A DNA stretch of 64,000 nucleotides from Candidatus Obscuribacterales bacterium (GTDB lineage: Bacteria > Cyanobacteriota > Vampirovibrionia > Obscuribacterales > Obscuribacteraceae), in the NCBI GenBank assembly GCA_021732025.1, contig JAKFVU010000013.1, positions 1 through 64,000 of the forward strand, written 5' to 3'. The position numbers and the translations under genes were made by a program. The notes below the pieces were generated by a model. It saw only the letters and a list, made by a program, of their open reading frames with translations. It searched no databases and had not been told where the DNA came from. Shown piece after piece: positions 24,900 to 34,718 of this stretch (position 1 is the first letter of the stretch; the number at the start of each line of letters is the position of its first letter).

Positions 24900-26426
24900 T
24901 TACCCTTCCCTTACCTTAGCAAACAACAAATTCAAACTTTCCGCCATTGTTGGATGAGAAAACATAACGTTGGCCAGCTCGTCGTATGGCATCTTAGCCA
25001 GCATCGCCACCTGAATTACCGAGACAATCTCACCTCCGGCAGCAGAAAGAATCGAGGCCCCGAGTATCTGCTTGGTGTCAGCGTCAATCACAGCCTTAAG
25101 CAAACCTTTGGTCTCATTCTCTGTCTGCGCCCGAGGAATAGCTTTAGCGTCAATTTTGGCTACCAATATCTTGTAACCGGCTTGTTTGGCTTCGGCCTCT
25201 GTCATTCCCACACGACCCAACTCAGGATCTGTAAAAAGAGTATAGGGAACGATTCTGCCGTCGGTTGTGCGCCCAGCACCGTGCAAAGCATTGTCGCGCA
25301 AAATGCGATAATCATCCCACGATAAATGGGTAAAGAACGGCCCACCCTTGCAATCTCCAATGGCGAAGATACCAGAAACATTGGTCTCCAGCCTGCTATC
25401 AACCTTGATGTAATTGCGAGGGTCTAACGTCACTCCAGCCACCTCTAAGGCCAAATTATCGGTATTAGGAAGTCGGCCGGTAGCAACCAACAAGTGGCTC
25501 ACAGAGAGAATTCCCTTCTCCCCAAGATCGATATCGGTGTTCTCTCCATTTTTCTTCAATGACTTGACTGGCGAATCAAATAAAATTTCAATACCTTCAT
25601 CAAGCAAAATTTGTTTGACGCAAGTCCCGATCTCGGCATCTTCTCTAGGCAAGAAGTGGTTGCCACGCTCGATGATGGTTACACGAGAACCAAGTCGACG
25701 AAATATTTGAGCAAACTCTAAAGCAATATAGCCACCACCAATGATGCCTAAATGTTGAGGGAGATGCTCCAGCTCCATAATAGAAGTGCTGGTTAAATAG
25801 TCGCAGTCTTTTAGACCTTCATAGCTTGGAATTAGCGGTCGGCTGCCAGTATTAATATAGATTTTGTCGGCGCTAATTCTTCGTTTGCTGCCGCTATTCA
25901 GTTCAATCTCAATTGACTTAGCAGAAATAAACTTACCCTGGCCATAGAAGAAATCTAAGTTGTCCGTGTCATCAAAAAGCTTCCAGTGAGCCTTTACCAT
26001 TCCCTCAACAACCGCTCTCTTGCGCGCCAGGGCTGCTTTTAAATTTGCATCTTGAATCTGCTGGATCTTATCGGCATTTTTAACGCTGCCCACGTCTTGA
26101 CGAGTGCCGACAGCAGATGCACCCAGAACAAAACCCTCTTCCGCAGCTATTCGCGCTGCATTCACGAGCTTGCTAGATGCAACCAAAGTCTTGGTGGGAA
26201 TGCAAGCAACATTGATGCACGAGCCGCCAATCATCTTCTCTTCGATTAATGCAACGCTTACACCCTTTGCCGCCAGAGCGAGAGCCAAAGACTTTCCACC
26301 CTTCCCACCACCCAATACGATAGTGTCGTAGTGCTTGCCTTCTCGGTCTAGCTGCTCGCCCTTACAACCACCTGGCTTGACTTCGCATTCACTACCATGG
26401 GATGGCTTCTTTTCTGAATCGGGCAT
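24900..26426 (-). CDS. FAD-dependent pyridine nucleotide-disulphide oxidoreductase
   Basis: 508 residues. A 32-residue polar N-terminal extension precedes the FAD loop LGGGKGGKS (about 38-46). The redox-active Cys pair is Cys70 and Cys75 in GGSCINVACIPTK. The NAD(P) loop is GIIGGGYIALEFA in the middle, followed by the second FAD motif GIFAIGDC. The dimerisation domain ends with SHPTMAESLN, holding the conserved His and Glu. The closest relatives are mercuric reductase/dihydrolipoamide dehydrogenase-like flavoproteins, but there is no HMA domain and no C-terminal Cys pair, so it is not MerA. No 2-oxoacid dehydrogenase genes lie nearby. Cytoplasmic; substrate unknown. Confidence 0.88.
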   Translation of the reverse strand: MPDSEKKPSHGSECEVKPGGCKGEQLDREGKHYDTIVLGGGKGGKSLALALAAKGVSVALIEEKMIGGSCINVACIPTKTLVASSKLVNAARIAAEEGFVLGASAVGTRQDVGSVKNADKIQQIQDANLKAALARKRAVVEGMVKAHWKLFDDTDNLDFFYGQGKFISAKSIEIELNSGSKRRISADKIYINTGSRPLIPSYEGLKDCDYLTSTSIMELEHLPQHLGIIGGGYIALEFAQIFRRLGSRVTIIERGNHFLPREDAEIGTCVKQILLDEGIEILFDSPVKSLKKNGENTDIDLGEKGILSVSHLLVATGRLPNTDNLALEVAGVTLDPRNYIKVDSRLETNVSGIFAIGDCKGGPFFTHLSWDDYRILRDNALHGAGRTTDGRIVPYTLFTDPELGRVGMTEAEAKQAGYKILVAKIDAKAIPRAQTENETKGLLKAVIDADTKQILGASILSAAGGEIVSVIQVAMLAKMPYDELANVMFSHPTMAESLNLLFAKVREG

Positions 26427-26590
26427 ATTTTGCTCTTCAATAGGGACATTAACAAGGAGCTATTGTAATACTTTAAATTCTTATCTCAGAGAACCAAGAA
26501 CTGGGTAAAAGAAAATTGGCCGTTTAATACATTTGCCCAAAGTCCAATCTGAGGCAAGACTCACCGCGTATCCCCAAACTAGTGACAACA

Positions 26591-28324
26591 ATGACTTCTG
26601 CCAATCTGCGACAGCTAGCCGCCCTTCTCTTAGCCACATCGCTTTCTTGTGGGCCCGCCCTATCCTTAGCTGAAGATATTGATGAGGTGCGCCCTCATGG
26701 GTTCACCTCGAGCAATCAGAACGATTCTAGACATTCTCACGACAAGAATCGGCGAGAGATGGAACTACCATCGCCAGAAATGGCGAAAAAGATGGCAGAC
26801 ACCATGAAAACGGCCTTGGAACAGCAACATCAAAAATACAGCTACAAACAAGAGGGTTTCACCCACACGATAGTTGTTGAATCAACCAAAAAAACTATGG
26901 TTTTCAAAGCGCAAAACCCTGATGCCGCCAAGAAAGAACTTCGCACAGCGCAAACGCTTGCTGAAATTTTCCCAAAAAATGAACAAATCGCTTCGCTGCT
27001 GAGTCGGCTTTATGAAAACGATAGAAATTGGGCCAAAGCCTTAGAGTACTTCCGCAAGGCCAATGGCCTGACCAATCCAAACACTTTAGAAAACATAGTA
27101 GCCAACTTAGAGACAACCCCGGCGGCAAAAGAAGCAAGGCTGCAAGCGCATTTCGCCTACTATGAATTGATGATGAAACACTATGAAACAGCCATAAGAT
27201 TGCTTACCAAGTCAATTCAGCTGAAGCCTGACTACATGACCAGCTATAGCAATAGAGCAAAAGCTTATCGCGCCCTGCACAAAGACGATCTGGCGATACA
27301 AGACGAAAAGAAGCTAAACGAATTAATGCAGAAGGAAAAGCAAAACACTTTATCAGCGCAACCAGGGCGCGATCGCAGCACGCTTGCCCTTTTTATGGTT
27401 GAAATAATGGCGTTCGAAGATGCCTTGCGCATCGCTGAAAACACACTCAAAAAAGAGCCTAATTCGGCCAACGCTCTTCTTGCTCAGGCGAGAGCTAATC
27501 TACGGTTAGGAAGATACGCCAAAGCAATAGCATCGTACAAGAAGCTAGAAACACTGCTAAAAGACACAACAAGTTTGAAAGCAGAAATGGCTCCGACAGC
27601 TGTTCTACTGAAGCAAGGTCCACCACCATACGGAGACCTCTCTGTTCTTAGAGACCAACCTCAGTCAAGCTTCGTACCGCATCACGGGCGCGGCCATGGC
27701 CCTGGACACCAAGATACCTTTTCCCCGCCGCCCTCTCCAAAGAAGCTTGCAGCCGATCACAAAGGCGACTATCGAGTGTATGTAGCTGTTTGCTATGGCT
27801 TGAAAGAAAAATCGCTGATGAAACAACTCGATGCAGAGTTAAACAAGGTGCTGTCGATTGTGCCAGACGATACCAGGGCAATCGAGAACAAGATAGAGGC
27901 CGCTGAAGCCCTGCGCGATTGGCCGGCTTGCGAAAAATATGCCAATATCTATTTGCAGCAATTGAGTCAGGGTCAGAACGGACCGCTGAATACAGACTTT
28001 GTGCAATATGCTTTCACCACGCGAGCTCAGGCAAGACGGGCTCAAAAGAATTTTGCCGGAGCTATCGAAGACGACACCACTGCGATTAAGTTAACTCCCG
28101 ACTCGGCCTTCGCTTATCGCGATCGAGGTGATTGCTATCGGCAAACCGGAAAATATGACTTAGCGGTGGCCGACTACACCAAGGCGATTCAGTTAGACAG
28201 CGCAAAGAGCAGCAGCAACTACTGGCGCAGGGCAAAAGCCTACGAAAAACTGAACAAGGTTGATTTAGCCAAACAAGATACTGAAACAGCCAAAAAGCTA
28301 GAAGCAGCGCAATCTAAGATTTAA
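26591..28324 (+). CDS. Exported TPR-repeat protein
   Basis: ATG at 26591; a GTG nine bases earlier is also in frame and neither has a strong ribosome site. Signal peptide to about residue 27 (LAALLLATSLSCGPALSLAE). A His/Asp-rich linker follows, then TPR units around 110-150, 185-235 and 265-320, a Pro/His-rich insert (HHGRGHGPGHQD) near 365, and C-terminal TPRs with AYRDRGDCYRQTGKYDLAVADY. It is the largest member of a set of secreted TPR proteins in this window (also 29795, 34973 and 36109). It probably acts as a periplasmic or surface scaffold. Confidence 0.72.
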   Translation: MTSANLRQLAALLLATSLSCGPALSLAEDIDEVRPHGFTSSNQNDSRHSHDKNRREMELPSPEMAKKMADTMKTALEQQHQKYSYKQEGFTHTIVVESTKKTMVFKAQNPDAAKKELRTAQTLAEIFPKNEQIASLLSRLYENDRNWAKALEYFRKANGLTNPNTLENIVANLETTPAAKEARLQAHFAYYELMMKHYETAIRLLTKSIQLKPDYMTSYSNRAKAYRALHKDDLAIQDEKKLNELMQKEKQNTLSAQPGRDRSTLALFMVEIMAFEDALRIAENTLKKEPNSANALLAQARANLRLGRYAKAIASYKKLETLLKDTTSLKAEMAPTAVLLKQGPPPYGDLSVLRDQPQSSFVPHHGRGHGPGHQDTFSPPPSPKKLAADHKGDYRVYVAVCYGLKEKSLMKQLDAELNKVLSIVPDDTRAIENKIEAAEALRDWPACEKYANIYLQQLSQGQNGPLNTDFVQYAFTTRAQARRAQKNFAGAIEDDTTAIKLTPDSAFAYRDRGDCYRQTGKYDLAVADYTKAIQLDSAKSSSNYWRRAKAYEKLNKVDLAKQDTETAKKLEAAQSKI

Positions 28325-28494
28325 GTATAATTTTGGTAACGAACAAACTCTCTATTACCGTAGCCTCCAAAGGCAAGCGGACTGGCAATTTGGACTTTCG
28401 CACAAAGTTTTTGGACGAAGAAACATGGTTAGCTTTCAAACCAGTTGTCTATACTTCCTAGATGCCGCACATTAAATCCAACCAGAGAGTCCAA

Positions 28495-29088
28495 ATGAAA
28501 TCAAGAATCAGCAGCACGCTAGTTATGCTTGGCCTTCTAACCGGCCTTAACAGTGGTCTAGCCCAATCGGCGCAAGCAGCCGAGCCAGTTTGGAAGATCA
28601 ACCCAGAGACCTCCTCTATGAACTTCAAATTGAAGAACATGGGGCAGCCAGTCGATGGCAAGTTCGGCAAATTGTCTGGCGATGTTACTTATGACGGCAA
28701 AAACTTGGCACAGGCCACAGTTAATGCGAAGGTCGATACCGCCAGTATCGATACTAAAAACGAAAAACGCGACGATCACCTGAGAACAAAAGACTTCTTT
28801 GACGCTGCGACTTTTCCTGTCGCTGAATTCAAGTCTTCAAAAATCGACGTCGACAAAGCTGGAAATTTCAAAATCGCTGGCACACTCAACCTTCACGGAA
28901 TCGCCAAGCCAGTTACTCTGGCAGCTGGCCCACTGAAAGAAACAGTTGATGATGCTGGTAAAAAACACTTGCTCGCCAATGCCACCACCGAAGTAGAACG
29001 CAAAGATTTCAGTATCGGCGGATTAGCAGCTGCGACCATCAGTAATGAAGTTGCTATCAATCTAGTAATTGACTTGGTCAAGCAATAG
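28495..29088 (+). CDS. YceI-family periplasmic lipid-binding-like protein
   Basis: The ATG at 28495 with AGAGAG upstream starts a good signal peptide (cleavage near AQAAE); an in-frame ATG at 28462 is less likely. The mature domain has the YceI fold pattern: WKINPETSSMNFKLKN, VDTASIDTKNEKRDDHLR, FFDAATFPVAEFKS and FKIAGTLNLHGIAKPV. YceI proteins are eight-stranded lipocalin-like barrels that bind isoprenoid chains such as ubiquinone precursors. The length of about 197 residues is normal. Stand-alone gene. Confidence 0.92.
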   Translation: MKSRISSTLVMLGLLTGLNSGLAQSAQAAEPVWKINPETSSMNFKLKNMGQPVDGKFGKLSGDVTYDGKNLAQATVNAKVDTASIDTKNEKRDDHLRTKDFFDAATFPVAEFKSSKIDVDKAGNFKIAGTLNLHGIAKPVTLAAGPLKETVDDAGKKHLLANATTEVERKDFSIGGLAAATISNEVAINLVIDLVKQ

Positions 29089-29155
29089 CGAACAGTTGCT
29101 CAAAGAAAATCTGGTCCAGAGCTAATCTAACTACTCTGGTTAATGTGTTCTGACT

Positions 29156-29446
29156 CTAGCAAGAGCGGGTAATTTCTTCGCGTCTTTTGCGACCAGCTGC
29201 AGAGTTCTCATAAGCGCGCCAGGCGCTGTCTGCGTCTTTTGACAAAGATAGAGCTGGCATCTGCTCATCACTAGAGCTGCTAAGACGGGAAGAGTCAGTC
29301 GATTTGAAAATGCTGTTCCAGAGCTTTAGCTCTTCGTTGAACTCTCTCTTGCTCACAGGCATAGGAGACATACTAGCCATCATCTCTTCGCCGAGGCGGT
29401 CGCGAACAGACTCAAATGGGGATTTTTCAGAGCTGTGGTTTGCCAT
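29156..29446 (-). CDS. Small hydrophilic protein, unknown
   Basis: 96 residues from an ATG with TGGAG eight bases upstream. Charged and Ser-rich (SSRLSSSSDEQM), with one likely helix (SKREFNEELKLWNSIF). No signal peptide or membrane segment, no family I recognise. The ribosome site and isolated position support expression. The 348 bases beyond its start (29447-29794) contain no gene. Confidence 0.5.
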   Translation of the reverse strand: MANHSSEKSPFESVRDRLGEEMMASMSPMPVSKREFNEELKLWNSIFKSTDSSRLSSSSDEQMPALSLSKDADSAWRAYENSAAGRKRREEITRSC

Positions 29447-29794
29447 TGTTGACTCCAGGGGTTAGGTTGACTGATGCTTGAATGTTGCTTGACTGTTGGC
29501 TGATTAGTTCGCCGACTTAGTTATTGAACTTAGTGAGCGCTTCATTAGTAACTTCGATGCACTGTTCTATCCGCACCCTGAAATTTCTCGACATTCAAAA
29601 TGGCGGGAAAGATTAAATCGCCTCCGCAAATCTGGGCATACAAAGATAACTTGCAAACACGATAGACTTCTATCGGGCCATCGCTAAAACGTCCTGCTAA
29701 AACAGAAATTTTTTTGTGCAAAAATCTTTCTGTTTTAATAGTCTAATTAGGTCAGCCAATTCGGTTCTTTACCGATAGCTAAAGGGGTTATGCA
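29447..29794. other. Gene-free intergenic region
   Basis: 348 bases between two divergent genes. It holds one copy of the 57-bp dispersed repeat (29676-29732). Otherwise I see no coding frame or clear promoter. Confidence 0.6.
29676..29732 (+). repeat. 57-bp dispersed palindromic repeat, copy 1
   Basis: Same length and near-identical sequence as 34694-34750, including GGCC, CTAAAACGTCCTGCTAAAAC and a terminal hairpin (29703-29732) with CAGAAA and TTTCTG arms around GTGC. The A-rich arms pair with two mismatches here, fewer in copy 2. It lies between divergent genes, so it is not simply a terminator. Confidence 0.75.
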
Positions 29795-31414
29795 TTGCCA
29801 GAAAACGGCTCCAAGGTACCACAGATAGGCACTCTGGACCGCTCAAACAGTCTTCCACCCATTCATCTATTTGCAGTAGCAACAGCCATCTTAGTCGGCA
29901 CTGCCCTCCTAACTTCAGCTTGCTCAAATACCAAAGACTCTACTGATACCAACACGCCGAAGTCAGTCATTTACAAAAGCGAGACCAAAGAAAATCTAGA
30001 ATTACTCGAACGCGCCAAAGAGCTTCTCAAAACTGACAAGCAAAAAGAAGCAAAACAAGTAATTGAGAAAATGCTCGCTAATGATCCTAATTCCGCCAAT
30101 GCGCATCATTGCCTCGCCTACATTTACTTCCTGGCAAATGAACAAGATAAGGCAATCACTGAGTACACCCGAGCTATCGAAATCAACCCGCAGCAAGCCG
30201 ATTCATGGCACGCTCGTGGCGAAGCATACATGGAGAAAAAATCATTCGAACAAGCGGCAATTGACTACAGCAAAGCCTTGCTGATAAATCCGGCCTATCA
30301 CACTTGGTATCGGAGATCGTGCGCCTACTTAGAACAAGGTTTCTATGAAAAGGCCATAGCAGACGCAAACCAATCGATAGCGTTAAACCCAAAGTACTCA
30401 CCGCCTTACTTGATCAAAGTGAGCGCCGAGCACAAATTGGGCTTAAAAATTGAAGCCGAAGCCGACCTACAGAAAGTCAAATCTTTGAAGGTTACCAATG
30501 GATACGAACTCGGATTACGCAGCGACTTTCTTTGGGAAGATAGTGATCCAGAGGCAGCTGCCAAAGATTACACGGCAATCATTGACAGCCTTCCGAAAAA
30601 TTCAGGCTGGTTCTATAGACGTGCTCGTTGCTATCTCGCACTTGAAAAACCGAAAGAAGCACACGCTGATTTTGATCTAGCAAACAAATACGAACCAAAC
30701 AACGATTGGTACAAAGACTGGAACGACACAGTTGACGATTTAGAATACGACCTTGGTCACAGAGCAAAAACACCGGCCCAGCAGTGGGCTATTGCCTGCT
30801 CCTCTCAACTTTCTGCTACTAATGGTTTCGGACTCCATTCTCTATCAGGCCAAGCGCTGACAGAGGAGAATAAACTCGCTGCGGCAGAGTCAATGGAGGA
30901 AGGGTGGAGAATTACGTCGCGCGCAGACTTACTAACTCAGCTTCACTATCTCAACAGTGAAGGCGGCCATGACAGCCTCTGGCAATCATATTTGAGGATT
31001 AAGCGAGGCGAATTGAGGCCTGAAAAAGTTGATCACGTGGCAAGAGATGTATTGCGCGGCGACTTTAAAGAGCGTATGGCAGTCGTTGATCAATACGGTG
31101 ATGCCTTAGGCGATCGTGGCTTAGGCGCGTGGGATCTTTGTCGCTACATATACTTGGTGCGCCGAGGGTATTTGCTCGGTCTTGTAAGCGAGAAAGAGGC
31201 CTATCGCTTAATGCTGCCCATTGCCATCAAGATTCAGCAAAAATATAGCAGCTGGGAGCAGATGAACGAAGAATATTTGATCGGGAGAAAATTCTGGTCC
31301 TACAAAGAGTGGAAAGAGGGTATCGACAAATCGAACCGTATTACGAAACTTCTTTTGACGCAGAAAACCAGCCCCTGGGTTACGTTGCCATGGAAAACTA
31401 AATTACATGAATAA
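29795..31414 (+). CDS. TPR-repeat lipoprotein
   Basis: 539 residues from a TTG with AGGGG seven bases upstream. A hydrophobic segment at about 24-42 ends in LLTSAC, a lipobox, with Ser after the Cys. TPR units follow (AHHCLAYIYFLANEQDKAITEYTRAIEI in several pieces, then SWHARGEAYMEKKSFEQAAIDY). From about residue 335 the repeats stop and a DUF1266-like domain follows: AWDLCRYIYLVRRGYLLGLVSEKEAY and KYSSWEQMNEEYLIGRKFW resemble that family. So it is a lipid-anchored scaffold with a C-terminal domain of unknown role. Confidence 0.72.
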   Translation: MPENGSKVPQIGTLDRSNSLPPIHLFAVATAILVGTALLTSACSNTKDSTDTNTPKSVIYKSETKENLELLERAKELLKTDKQKEAKQVIEKMLANDPNSANAHHCLAYIYFLANEQDKAITEYTRAIEINPQQADSWHARGEAYMEKKSFEQAAIDYSKALLINPAYHTWYRRSCAYLEQGFYEKAIADANQSIALNPKYSPPYLIKVSAEHKLGLKIEAEADLQKVKSLKVTNGYELGLRSDFLWEDSDPEAAAKDYTAIIDSLPKNSGWFYRRARCYLALEKPKEAHADFDLANKYEPNNDWYKDWNDTVDDLEYDLGHRAKTPAQQWAIACSSQLSATNGFGLHSLSGQALTEENKLAAAESMEEGWRITSRADLLTQLHYLNSEGGHDSLWQSYLRIKRGELRPEKVDHVARDVLRGDFKERMAVVDQYGDALGDRGLGAWDLCRYIYLVRRGYLLGLVSEKEAYRLMLPIAIKIQQKYSSWEQMNEEYLIGRKFWSYKEWKEGIDKSNRITKLLLTQKTSPWVTLPWKTKLHE

Positions 31415-31422
31415 GCTGGTCA

Positions 31423-32655
31423 TTACCAAATCATGGTTGGATTTTTCAAGTCTGGAGTTCCAGGCAGCATGCGCACCCATTCTCGATTCCAGAAATAATC
31501 ATAGAACCTTAGCCAACAAGTCTTCGGAAGGTTTTGTGCTAGACAAAACTGACGTAAGGTAGGAATTGCCTTATCGGGATCGGTTAGAGAGAGATCGAAA
31601 TAATAACTATCTGGCTTGCCGCGGCCTGTCCCGACCAGACAACCTAAATTGTTGCTTGCAAGCAGCTTCTCTAGAGAAGCTTCAAGCCGTTCGCGATACT
31701 CATCTGAGTATTCCGGTTGATCGGAAATCAGGTGCAGATACGCAAACTTCTCTCCATGCTTAGAAAACCTCTCCGAGAAAAACATTCTGCTCTCATAGAA
31801 ACCCAATATAAGGTCTCGTCTCGGGGTCAAGAACGAATATCGACAGCGCTCATCCATGCGAGTTAGCTCGAGATACTCATCCGGAACCTCAATCAAACTT
31901 ATAGTCTCGCCCAATGGAATCTGAGCGTACGGTACATCCGGAAGCCTAGCTATGAACTCTTGCTTTATATCAGCAAAATCATTCGCAAAATCAGACACGG
32001 CCTTATCAAAGTCGAATTCACCTAGTACCTCAAAATTTTCCTCTCTGGTTTCAAGTACGTTAACCCATTTGTTGAGATTGTCTTCCCCTAAAACAATCTC
32101 GGTCAACACAAATGCAATCTCTAGATCTCCCGGGCTATCGACACCATCAAAAGCCGAAGAGGAAATCGTCACATCAACGGCGTTGCCACCTGTGGCAGTT
32201 AAGGTAACTCTAAATGGCGGCATTAGCCAACCAGTTCTTGCCTCGAAGGTCGCACCGATGTCTTCAACATCCACAGGTACTCGATAGCTTTTTAACACCC
32301 AATCCTTAATTTCACCGGCTCTATCTACCATAGTTTCGATAACCGGCATCAGATCTGTCCGCCCGCCCCTACAGATGGATAGCCTGTTGAGGCCCTCACC
32401 ACCATGACTAGCTTCCCAATCAAGATCAGGACTAATGGTAGCTAAATGCTCTAACATCCAGTCCCGAACAGCATCCACTAGAGCTTCTGCTCCCGGAGCA
32501 AACAGTGGGTTCGCTCTAAATTCTTTCCAGAACTGATCAATCTTTTTTATGGTGGCTGCTTTATACTCAGCGTCAATACCACCTTCTCCATCAAGAAAAC
32601 GCCACCTACCTAGCACTTCAATAGGCTCAGGGGAAAAATCCATGAGATCTGACAC
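31423..32655 (-). CDS. Protein of unknown function
   Basis: The open frame extends to 32718. The GTG at 32655 has AAGGGAG at nine bases, making it a good start, and MDFSPEP at 32643 is an alternative. The protein is soluble, acidic and of mixed fold. Notable segments are GRWRFLDGEGGIDAEYK, ISICRGGRTDLMPVIETM-like text near 105 and YAQIPLGETISLIEVP near 250. The end, PDSYYFDLSLTDPDKAI followed by WLRFYDYFWNREW, resembles DUF695-type domains, but I cannot assign it firmly. It is convergent with the TPR lipoprotein and divergent from the two-gene unit at 32837. Confidence 0.55.
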   Translation of the reverse strand: MSDLMDFSPEPIEVLGRWRFLDGEGGIDAEYKAATIKKIDQFWKEFRANPLFAPGAEALVDAVRDWMLEHLATISPDLDWEASHGGEGLNRLSICRGGRTDLMPVIETMVDRAGEIKDWVLKSYRVPVDVEDIGATFEARTGWLMPPFRVTLTATGGNAVDVTISSSAFDGVDSPGDLEIAFVLTEIVLGEDNLNKWVNVLETREENFEVLGEFDFDKAVSDFANDFADIKQEFIARLPDVPYAQIPLGETISLIEVPDEYLELTRMDERCRYSFLTPRRDLILGFYESRMFFSERFSKHGEKFAYLHLISDQPEYSDEYRERLEASLEKLLASNNLGCLVGTGRGKPDSYYFDLSLTDPDKAIPTLRQFCLAQNLPKTCWLRFYDYFWNREWVRMLPGTPDLKNPTMIW

Positions 32656-32836
32656 GAAAATGAACTCCCTTCTAAGGCAAGAGCTGAAGCAGCTACAATA
32701 GTGTAGGCATTTGTGCACACACCCGTTAACAAGCCAGCGATTTTACCAGAAACAGCTAAATCAATGATGACAAAGCAGCTTAGCTAATGCCACAAAATAT
32801 AAGTAACGAAGTAAACGAAAACAAGCCAGGTTCTCA

Positions 32837-33760
32837 ATGAGTTTTCCCTACAACAGTACATTCTGGAGAGAGAAAAAAAACCTCTCTCTATCCCGCGCTG
32901 AGATTTATAGCCGGTTATCAGATGGTCAAAGTTGCGACGATCTCGAGCTGCTACCACTCGAACAGATCGCACAAGAGGCCTCACGTACTTTCAAAAATAC
33001 AAGCCAACATGAAAACATTGTTTCTTGGATCCGCGAAGGAGCGCTGCATCAAATATTGCTCAAGCCGCAGTACTTTCAATATGGCTACATGCCTATTTCT
33101 GAGAATTGGACTCAAGGGGCATTATTTGAGATTATCGATTTCCCTCAGTTGGCCGGAAAATTCGGATGTCTCATGTACACTCAAGAGTCAGACACCTCTC
33201 TCGAACCACTAATCGGGTCAACAGTATTAGAGTCCACAAAACTAAAAGCGTTAGGCAATCAGGCGCATTGCGATTCACCACCAATTCAACTTCCAATTTC
33301 ACAATTACAAGGCTCAGAGCGAATATATCGAGCAGAAACTATTGCAGAGATAAACAAAACCATTGAAGACTTAGAAAGTCGGACCGGCCTGATATTTGAA
33401 GTCGACATAGATTGCTTAGACGCGCTAAATTTCGCTGTCCTTGAAATCGGCACAGAGTGCTATTTTCTTGAACGTCACTTTCAAGCGCCGCCTGGAGTGC
33501 AGGTAGCTGTTACAACTACCTCCACCTCTCCCGGCGAAGCACTAGATTTACTTCTAATAGCATTTGATATGACTACAAACGACCTTAGCTGGTATCACAA
33601 ATCCGTGAAGTTCACACCGCACGAGCTGTGGCGTCAAGACGACAACGGCAATCAAGTCTTGATCGAGACCTGCATTTGCCAAGCTGACGCTCTACAGAAG
33701 GCACGCATGTTTACTGAACGCGGCCACAGACAGCTCTACTGGGCGCAGCGGGTGAAATAG
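32837..33760 (+). CDS. Unknown protein paired with an ATP-grasp enzyme
   Basis: 307 residues from ATG at 32837. Soluble, with no signal peptide. The N-terminal half contains EQIAQEASRTF and ILLKPQYFQYGYMP. The C-terminal half has EVDIDCLDALNFAVLEIG and ends with ADALQKARMFTERGHRQLYW. I recognise no family. Only four bases separate its stop from the ATP-grasp start, so the two are surely cotranscribed and probably work together, for example as substrate-binding partner and ligase. Confidence 0.55.
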   Translation: MSFPYNSTFWREKKNLSLSRAEIYSRLSDGQSCDDLELLPLEQIAQEASRTFKNTSQHENIVSWIREGALHQILLKPQYFQYGYMPISENWTQGALFEIIDFPQLAGKFGCLMYTQESDTSLEPLIGSTVLESTKLKALGNQAHCDSPPIQLPISQLQGSERIYRAETIAEINKTIEDLESRTGLIFEVDIDCLDALNFAVLEIGTECYFLERHFQAPPGVQVAVTTTSTSPGEALDLLLIAFDMTTNDLSWYHKSVKFTPHELWRQDDNGNQVLIETCICQADALQKARMFTERGHRQLYWAQRVK

Positions 33761-33764
33761 CCAT

Positions 33765-34718
33765 ATGCAAATTCTATTCTGCAGCAATCCAATCGACCGC
33801 AGAAAGCCAGACCCCATCTATGAAGCAGAAGCGGAAGCCGCTGCAAAGCTGAATTTCACAACCAGCCTGATCAACTTCGAAGCATTAGTCGACGAAGATG
33901 ATCCATTGAAGGCTGTCAATGGCGTTCAGAAACCCACAGCAGCAGACGAGCGTGCAGCTGGCAATGCCATTTATCGAGGCTGGATGCTTACACCTGATAA
34001 TTATTCAAAGCTGTATGGAGCACTAAACAGTAGTGGAATCCATTTGATAAACGACCCCCAAAGCTACAAACACTGCCATTACTTACCTGAATGGATTTAC
34101 ATATTAAAGGACAGAACACCAAAAACAGTATGCATCTCAAAAGAAGAGCTTGATCAAGGCGGGAAGTCAGAAATGACCGCATCGCCAAAACTTGACGATG
34201 TGCTCAAGGAGAAACTTGCACAGTTTGACGCAAATCCAGTAATCATCAAAGACTACGTCAAATCAGAAAAGCATCATTGGTTAGATGCATGTTTCATTCC
34301 AGATGCTAGCGACCACACTAAGGCGCTAGAAGTCATATCAAGATTTTTGCAGCTGCGCGGTTCGGCTCTAGAAGGGGGCTTAGTTATTCGTCAGTTTATA
34401 CAATTCCAAACTCTCACCACCCACTCGAAAAGCGCAATGCCGTTAACCAAAGAATTTCGACTCTTTGTCTTAGATGGGAAAATAATCCATTGGTTCAATT
34501 ATTGGGAGGAAGGCGACTATCAACAGCTTCAACCACCTATTGATGAGTTTAGCGAAATAGCAAAATTGCCTCGAAGCAGGTTTTTCACAATGGATATCGC
34601 CCTAACCGTTACTGGACAATGGCTTGTAATAGAACTGGGAGACGCCCAGGTTTCTGGATTGCCGGAAAACACTCTACCAATAGATTTCTATCAGGCCCTC
34701 CCTAAAACGTCCTGCTAA
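33765..34718 (+). CDS. R2K-type ATP-grasp enzyme
   Basis: 317 residues. ATP-grasp signs: a beta-strand pair with VIIKDYVKSEKHHW (Lys for ATP), KEFRLFVLDGKIIHWFNYW in the central domain and VIELGDAQVSGLP, the metal-binding end of the R2K (DUF4343-like) clade. ATP-grasp enzymes ligate a carboxylate to an amine or thiol through an acyl phosphate. R2K members occur in phages and in peptide or nucleotide modification loci. Its last codons (CCT AAA ACG TCC TGC TAA) lie inside the 57-bp repeat, so the natural C-terminus may have been replaced when the repeat arrived. Confidence 0.75.
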   Translation: MQILFCSNPIDRRKPDPIYEAEAEAAAKLNFTTSLINFEALVDEDDPLKAVNGVQKPTAADERAAGNAIYRGWMLTPDNYSKLYGALNSSGIHLINDPQSYKHCHYLPEWIYILKDRTPKTVCISKEELDQGGKSEMTASPKLDDVLKEKLAQFDANPVIIKDYVKSEKHHWLDACFIPDASDHTKALEVISRFLQLRGSALEGGLVIRQFIQFQTLTTHSKSAMPLTKEFRLFVLDGKIIHWFNYWEEGDYQQLQPPIDEFSEIAKLPRSRFFTMDIALTVTGQWLVIELGDAQVSGLPENTLPIDFYQALPKTSC

